Source: Prevotellaceae bacterium UBA6858
GTDB taxonomy: Bacteria; Bacteroidota; Bacteroidia; Bacteroidales; Bacteroidaceae
Reading direction: 5' to 3'
Assembly (NCBI GenBank): GCA_002451695.1
Contig: DKDC01000033.1
Span: 78,165 to 89,517, forward strand
DNA: 11,353 bases
Under the pieces are notes generated by a model. That model was given only the letters and a program-made list of their open reading frames with translations, was not told the origin of the DNA and did not search any database. Below, piece after piece: positions 8,042-11,353 of the stretch (its first letter is position 1; each line of letters begins with the position of its first letter). The translations under genes and the position numbers were made by a program.

Positions 8042-8833
8042 ATGAAAATAACTATATCAGATATAAAAGTGTGTGCCAAATGCACAACAAAAAAATGTTC
8101 ATTTATAAACCTTGCCAGTATAGAACGAACGTTTTTCAACCTTTCATCAGAAACCACTATCTGCCCTACAGGTGCTATCGGCGGAAGCGGTCCATCGGAA
8201 AAAAGCTTTGATAAACGTTTTATCATAGCAGAAAAGGGAACATACTGTGTTGAATGCGGATTATGCGTCAAACATTGTACTCACCATAATTTGTCTATTG
8301 AAGATTATAACACAAATACTTCTGCATTTGGGAATCTTACGAATTTGCAAATAAAAGCCGTTACGAGCCTATACCTTCACGACTTGTTTGGTTTTGCAGC
8401 CAACACCAACAGAAACAACTCATTGGCATTTGACGGATATGTGTATTCTGAAAAAGGGGAAGAAGCTTTTGTGGAGATTGACTACAAAAACGATTCTTTG
8501 GAATGTGTCAGAAGATTGTTGGGGGATATAATCCGACACTCTGATACGCGTGAGATAAAAAACGGCATCATTGTATTATCGGAATTGCCACAAATAGGAA
8601 GTAGAGACGTATATAATCTATTGGAAAAAATGAGAAAATTCCCAACCACAAAGGAGCTTTGTATTTACTTGACCACCTTATCGCATCTTAGAACAATGTA
8701 TTTACACTTGAATACAAACACATTGTATTCTTTCGAGGATGTCTTTTATAACCCTATTAAGGAAAATATTTGTGTGTACCAAAAGAAAGTGAAGGGGCTA
8801 TTCACAGACATATCGCTTCCATTATTCGATTAA
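8042..8833 (+). CDS. two-[4Fe-4S]-cluster protein in the restriction operon
   Basis: Unfamiliar 263-residue protein with a ferredoxin-like N-terminal part. Cys11, Cys14, Cys19 and Cys41 (CPTGAI) form one motif; Cys69, Cys72, Cys75 and Cys79 (CVECGLCVKHC) form a classic C-x2-C-x2-C-x3-C. In two-cluster ferredoxins, the first three Cys of one motif join the last Cys of the other, and all eight are present. Residues ~100-263 match no family I can name. They contain FDGYV (Asp131) and, 14 residues on, VEIDYK (Glu145, Asp147, Lys149), followed by a helix and a strand NGIIVLSEL. This resembles a PD-(D/E)XK nuclease fold with an altered E-x-D in place of E-x-K, but that is speculative. It begins 2 bases after the endonuclease stop, so the proteins are probably made together. 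No signal peptide or membrane segment is seen. A redox-only role and a structural Fe-S role in DNA binding are both possible. Confidence 0.75.
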   Translation: MKITISDIKVCAKCTTKKCSFINLASIERTFFNLSSETTICPTGAIGGSGPSEKSFDKRFIIAEKGTYCVECGLCVKHCTHHNLSIEDYNTNTSAFGNLTNLQIKAVTSLYLHDLFGFAANTNRNNSLAFDGYVYSEKGEEAFVEIDYKNDSLECVRRLLGDIIRHSDTREIKNGIIVLSELPQIGSRDVYNLLEKMRKFPTTKELCIYLTTLSHLRTMYLHLNTNTLYSFEDVFYNPIKENICVYQKKVKGLFTDISLPLFD

Positions 8834-8865
8834 ATATGGATTTACAATAAAAAAATTATAACAAT

Positions 8866-9111
8866 ATGGCTATACAAACAAAATATTCAATGAAATTACG
8901 TTGTGCCACATGTGGTAGTGATGACAAATTTGAATTTAATGACGACTGGTCGTATGTCAAATGTACGTTCTGCAATAGAGAGTATTTTGGTGGTATTGAA
9001 GAATTAAAAGAATTCAACATTGAAGCCTTTGATGAAATTAAAAAGCAAATAGAGAAAGATGTCGTTATGCATATTCATAACGGACTTAAAAAAGGCTTTT
9101 CGAGGAAATAA
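8866..9111 (+). CDS. small zinc-ribbon protein
   Basis: An 81-residue protein with two CxxC knuckles, Cys13/Cys16 (RCATCGS) and Cys33/Cys36 (KCTFCNREYFGG), 17 residues apart, a typical zinc ribbon. The remainder (IEELKEFNIEAFDEIKKQIEK onward) is a charged helix. It is probably cytoplasmic and may bind nucleic acid or a partner protein; no specific function is recognised. It starts 32 bases after the Fe-S gene and precedes the membrane protein by 21 bases, so it belongs to the same transcription unit unless a promoter hides in the 32-base AT-rich gap. AT-rich codon use matches the island. Confidence 0.7.
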   Translation: MAIQTKYSMKLRCATCGSDDKFEFNDDWSYVKCTFCNREYFGGIEELKEFNIEAFDEIKKQIEKDVVMHIHNGLKKGFSRK

Positions 9112-9132
9112 ATTTATAGAAATCAGAAGCAG

Positions 9133-9603
9133 ATGGATACCATTTTATCTTTCCTAAAAAACTGGGCGGATATTTTCCTATCGGCATTGGTTGCATTGGG
9201 AGGCTTTTGGGCTTATATGAGACATGATAAAAAATTGAAACAACAAGAGATTAAACTCAACGAATTGCAAATTAAACAATATGAGAAAGAAGAAGCCAAA
9301 GAAAAAATGGCAGAAATGAAAGCAAATGTCATTCGAGACTACAGAGGAAATGTCAGAATTCGATTCTTTAATGCAGGGAAGGCTAATGCTAAAAACGTTA
9401 GGATAGAAATACAGTCCCCTAAAGAAAAAATGTCGCGAATAAATCACCCTAAATTTGGTCCATACGATGTCATAAATCCTCAATCACACCGAGAGGAGCA
9501 ACTCGTATTATATACAGGACATCCTAAAACAATCGACTTTAAAATCACTTGGGATGATGAGAGTCATAATAATCGTTCTGTTTCACTATCCGTTCCATTA
9601 TAA
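9133..9603 (+). CDS. small membrane-anchored coiled-coil protein
   Basis: A 156-residue protein not recognised as a named family. Residues ~11-29 form one hydrophobic membrane segment (ADIFLSALVALGGFWAY) flanked by Arg, His and Lys on the C-terminal side, so the bulk should be cytoplasmic by the positive-inside rule. Residues ~32-63 are a charged heptad-like coiled coil (DKKLKQQEIKLNELQIKQYE). Residues ~66-156 alternate strands (GNVRIRFFNAGKANAKNVRI and onward), resembling an Ig-like or CARDB-like sandwich. It is the last gene of the island operon, and the hairpin at 9688-9731 follows. With the zinc-ribbon gene it may be a separate accessory pair carried along with the R-M genes. A membrane-linked role in defence is a guess. 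Confidence 0.7.
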   Translation: MDTILSFLKNWADIFLSALVALGGFWAYMRHDKKLKQQEIKLNELQIKQYEKEEAKEKMAEMKANVIRDYRGNVRIRFFNAGKANAKNVRIEIQSPKEKMSRINHPKFGPYDVINPQSHREEQLVLYTGHPKTIDFKITWDDESHNNRSVSLSVPL

Positions 9604-9687
9604 GCCATGGCAATATCAGCTTTGTTGGTTTTATACTTTTATATTATTGACACCTTTCAAAAGCAAAAACAATAATCATTCCCTCAG

Positions 9688-9731
9688 AAATGCAAATCCC
9701 ACGGTGGCTCTCCTGCCGTGGGATTTGCATT
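9688..9731. terminator. hairpin between convergent operons, copy B of a flanking hairpin pair
   Basis: A 16-base perfect stem pairs 9689-9704 with 9716-9731 (AATGCAAATCCCACGG against CCGTGGGATTTGCATT) around an 11-base loop. It lies between the + strand island operon, which ends at 9603, and the - strand operon, which ends at 9762, so it can stop both. The - strand side has T-rich sequence further on, but neither side has an immediate long T-run. Its arms and spacing closely match the hairpin at 3994-4037. Confidence 0.75.
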
Positions 9732-9761
9732 ATTGCTGCCGTGCCAAAGGACTTGATTGCA

Positions 9762-10160
9762 TCACTGCCCTATCGGGGCTATCCCGCGATTGGCCTTGTC
9801 CTGCGACCACTGCACCTGCCACGTGCGCCCGTCGGTTGTGTCGAGCAGGATGAAAGTCCAGAAGTTCTGCGTCGGGCAGAGCGTGAACCTCCCTGCCTTT
9901 CCCTTTTCGGCAAGCGGCGTGCCGTTCAGAACAGCCTCCCCACGGTTGTTTTCCTTAACGTCATACTGCACCTGCCACATCTTTCCGCTCCGCGTGTCGA
10001 GCTTGATGAACGTCCAAAGGTTCTGTGTGGGGAACAGCTTGTACACCTCGGCGTTTGCCGAAATTGCCGCAACAATCGCGGCGTCCCTCTTTTCCGCCTC
10101 CTTATTGCCGCACGCCACAAGCATCGGGAGCAGCAAAGCAATCAACATGCACTTCTTCAT
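9762..10160 (-). CDS. lipoprotein with two tandem repeats of a ~40-residue unit
   Basis: A 132-residue predicted lipoprotein. MKKCMLIALLLPMLVAC is a signal sequence with lipobox L-V-A-C, lipidated at Cys17, so it should sit in the periplasm or at the cell surface. After a short linker, residues 40-83 (YKLFPTQNLWTFIKLDTRSG, then WQVQY and NRGEAVLNG) are repeated at 92-132 (FTLCPTQNFWTFILLDTTDG, then WQVQW and NRGIAPIG). The two units share PTQN-W-TFI-LDT, WQVQ and NRG at equal spacing, indicating an internal duplication. No enzyme motif is visible and no function is known to me. Base composition is GC-richer than the island. The start is 16 bases after the stop of the upstream - strand gene, so the two form an operon. 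Confidence 0.83.
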   Translation of the reverse strand: MKKCMLIALLLPMLVACGNKEAEKRDAAIVAAISANAEVYKLFPTQNLWTFIKLDTRSGKMWQVQYDVKENNRGEAVLNGTPLAEKGKAGRFTLCPTQNFWTFILLDTTDGRTWQVQWSQDKANRGIAPIGQ

Positions 10161-10176
10161 GGTTTTATTGTTTTAG

Positions 10177-10770
10177 TTATAGGTCGTCGCTTGCGCTTTC
10201 CTTTTCCACCAAGTTGTTCTTTTTGTCATTATATACCAACATAACACTGCAAAAATGCTCATAATCTGCCTTAGCATGAACAATTTTCAAAGTTATAGTA
10301 CCCTCATCGGTTTCGAAATCAGTTCCGTAATCGCATTTGTCTTGCTCTACATAGAACATTTTCATCATGTCATCCTTTGGTTGGTATGTATCATTGAATT
10401 CTTCCACGCAATAGCTTGGCTTCCCATATTTTTTAGTCAGCATCTGCTTTAATGAGAAATATTTTAAAGCCAAGAATTCCCATGTCTTGTCCGGCTCAAA
10501 AAACACCCCGACACGATATACCAAATCCTTTTCTGTTGCTCTAAGAATGTGCAAATCACAATTTTTATATCCCGCAAACGTGCCTTTCATCATAGCCGTC
10601 TGTCCGTCATTTGTTAATGTCGTAAACCCTTTCTGCTTCATTTTTTGCACGAATGAATTTACCGTTCCGTCGATTGGCACTCCCTTGAACAGGAGATGCC
10701 CTGATTTTTCCTGCGCATAGCCGCACAATGTTGCGAACGCGCAAAACACTGTAATGATAATCTGCTTCAT
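10177..10770 (-). CDS. exported protein of unknown function
   Basis: A 197-residue protein. The start at 10770 is chosen because MKQIIITVFCAFATLCGYAQ is a signal peptide cut after Gln20; the frame extends 12 codons upstream, but that would bury the signal. The mature part has HLLFKGVPIDGTVNSFVQKM, then alternating strands with DLHILRATEKDLVYRVGVFF, a helix SLKQMLTKKYGKP and a charged C terminus. It resembles small exported proteins common in Bacteroidetes (F-K-G-V-P-I-D-G opening) that have no assigned role. No lipobox is present, so it is probably periplasmic. It leads a two-gene operon with the lipoprotein. No -7 box is seen in the ~70 bases directly before it, so it may be transcribed from the promoter at 11120-11127 through the structured region. 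Confidence 0.75.
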   Translation of the reverse strand: MKQIIITVFCAFATLCGYAQEKSGHLLFKGVPIDGTVNSFVQKMKQKGFTTLTNDGQTAMMKGTFAGYKNCDLHILRATEKDLVYRVGVFFEPDKTWEFLALKYFSLKQMLTKKYGKPSYCVEEFNDTYQPKDDMMKMFYVEQDKCDYGTDFETDEGTITLKIVHAKADYEHFCSVMLVYNDKKNNLVEKESASDDL

Positions 10771-10835
10771 GATTTTTTGTTTTTGGTTTTTGTTGTTCCG
10801 AAACAAGAAAGGCGTGCAACCATCCGTATGCTTGT

Positions 10836-10960
10836 CTCTACTTTAGGTTACCGCCAAGCGACCTGCTACACAACAAGCGACGGACGGTTCACGCCGTGAA
10901 GCGTGAACCCCGAGTCTGCATGTTTCCGTGTAGCGAATATTGGCGGTATTCAAAGTAAAG
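10836..10960. ncRNA. long nested hairpin, candidate structured RNA or leader
   Basis: Four nested stems in one 125-base hairpin: 10836-10844 with 10952-10960 (one G-U when read on the - strand), 10849-10857 with 10940-10948 (TACCGCCAA/TTGGCGGTA), 10865-10871 with 10928-10934 (GCTACAC/GTGTAGC), and 10886-10894 with 10901-10909 (GGTTCACGC/GCGTGAACC) around loop 10895-10900. That is 34 pairs with internal loops between. The - strand is favoured because a perfect -7 box lies upstream at 11120-11127 and a gene lies downstream. Smaller hairpins (e.g. GACAGUC/GGCUGUC, - strand, about 11004-11029) precede it. The shape recalls 6S RNA, but I cannot confirm that; hallmarks of tmRNA, RNase P RNA and 4.5S RNA are absent. 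A regulatory leader or a dispersed repeat remains possible. Confidence 0.5.
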
Positions 10961-11119
10961 GAAACACGAGCCGAAAGCCCATATATCTTATCCTACAGAA
11001 TGGACAGCCCCTCTCCTAACGACTGTCTTGGGATGCGCGGCAGCCGTTGCCACCTCTCCCCTGCGATTTTTGTGTCTGTTTCTTGATTATTATTTTGTTA
11101 AACATTTTGATTGCGACCT

Positions 11120-11127
11120 CAAAGTTA
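11120..11127 (-). promoter_or_regulatory. candidate -7 promoter box reading toward the structured RNA
   Basis: On the - strand this reads TAACTTTG, a full match to the Bacteroidetes TAnnTTTG -7 consensus. A TTTTTG (11151-11156, - strand) lies 23 bases upstream as a possible -33 element, slightly farther than the usual 19-21. Transcription would start near 11113 and run through the nested hairpin into the exported-protein gene, giving a leader of about 340 bases, or would yield a separate RNA. Confidence 0.45.
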
Positions 11128-11208
11128 ACAATTATTTTTCATTGCGCCGGCAAAAAGCGCACACATTGCAAATTCCGGAGAATGCGCATACAATGTAAGG
11201 AACTTGCT

Positions 11209-11353
11209 ATGGGAAAACCAGAAGCCCTCCCCGAGACGGACTTTTTCAAAGATTTCGCCCAACGGGCTGTCTGCCAATTATTTATCGCACAAAACCATTA
11301 TCCGCATAAGTTGTTGTTTTTCAAACGCTTGAAACAGGCGAAAAAAGGTCTGA
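11209..11353 (+). CDS. possible 5' end of a gene cut by the window edge
   Basis: From an ATG at 11209, preceded by AAGGA 7 bases upstream, a frame stays open for 48 codons to the end of the window. It begins MGKPEALPETDFFKDFAQRA. No domain is recognised and the fragment is too short to judge. An in-frame ATG at 11182 is an alternative. The opposite strand also carries a short open stretch at the edge, so this could be a chance frame. Confidence 0.25.
   Translation, partial: MGKPEALPETDFFKDFAQRAVCQLFIAQNHYPHKLLFFKRLKQAKKGL

Noticed and set aside
9690..10244. 184-codon open frame on the + strand over the lipoprotein gene
   Set aside because: It starts inside the hairpin and runs antisense to a gene with a clear lipobox and internal repeat; no domain is visible.
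11016..11105. 29-codon - strand ORF beginning MFNKIIIKKQTQK just after the predicted transcription start
   Set aside because: It could be a leader peptide, but it lacks a ribosome site and overlaps sequence that looks structured; evidence is too thin to call it.
10815..11112. tmRNA, RNase P RNA or 4.5S RNA
   Set aside because: I looked on both strands for GAGGAAAGUCC, ACAGAAA, GGUCAGGUCCGGAAGG, the tmRNA tag and the T-arm ends and found none.
1..11353. CRISPR array, integrase, transposase or tRNA gene
   Set aside because: No regularly spaced direct repeats, DDE/tyrosine recombinase motifs or cloverleaf were found, although the island composition made mobility worth checking.

Overview
The window looks like a chromosome segment from a Bacteroidales bacterium, most likely Prevotella or Bacteroides-like. 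Supporting signs are candidate promoters of the Bacteroidetes type (-7 box TAnnTTTG), A-rich upstream regions with few Shine-Dalgarno sequences, signal peptides ending in ...AQ, and a secreted glycan-binding and glycoside hydrolase gene pair. Genus is an inference.

Layout. (1) 1-3975, GC-rich, + strand: a secreted beta-helix protein of the Cthe_2159 carbohydrate-binding type, then a secreted GH2-type glycoside hydrolase with both catalytic glutamates. They form one probable operon ending at a strong hairpin (3994-4037). (2) 4040-9688, clearly AT-rich, + strand: a restriction-modification island. It opens with a broken Xre/Cro helix-turn-helix gene (4270-4467). Then come a DNA methyltransferase with an N-terminal excisionase-like HTH and a TSPPYW motif, a second methyltransferase of the opposite motif order (DPPY first), a probable two-winged-helix PD-(D/E)XK restriction endonuclease, an unusual protein with two ferredoxin-type [4Fe-4S] motifs, a small zinc-ribbon protein and a small membrane-anchored coiled-coil protein. 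Gaps of -1 to 32 bases indicate one operon. A hairpin (9688-9731) closely related to the first closes it. (3) 9762-10770, - strand: a two-gene operon for an exported protein of unknown function and a lipoprotein with an internal duplication. (4) 10807-11353: no convincing complete gene. It holds a long nested hairpin resembling a structured RNA, a perfect -7 promoter box on the - strand, and a possible gene start running off the right edge.

How the genes work together. The first pair probably binds and cuts a polysaccharide outside the cytoplasm. The island probably protects against foreign DNA. Two methyltransferases of different type plus a single endonuclease with separate recognition and nuclease parts suggest a type IIS-like system with an asymmetric target. 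The most novel element is the [4Fe-4S] protein stitched two bases after the endonuclease gene. Its C-terminal half carries a nuclease-like D...ExD pattern, and it has no obvious role in a classical type II system. The Xre gene that would normally control the operon is dead in this sequence, and the HTH fused to the first methyltransferase could have replaced it.
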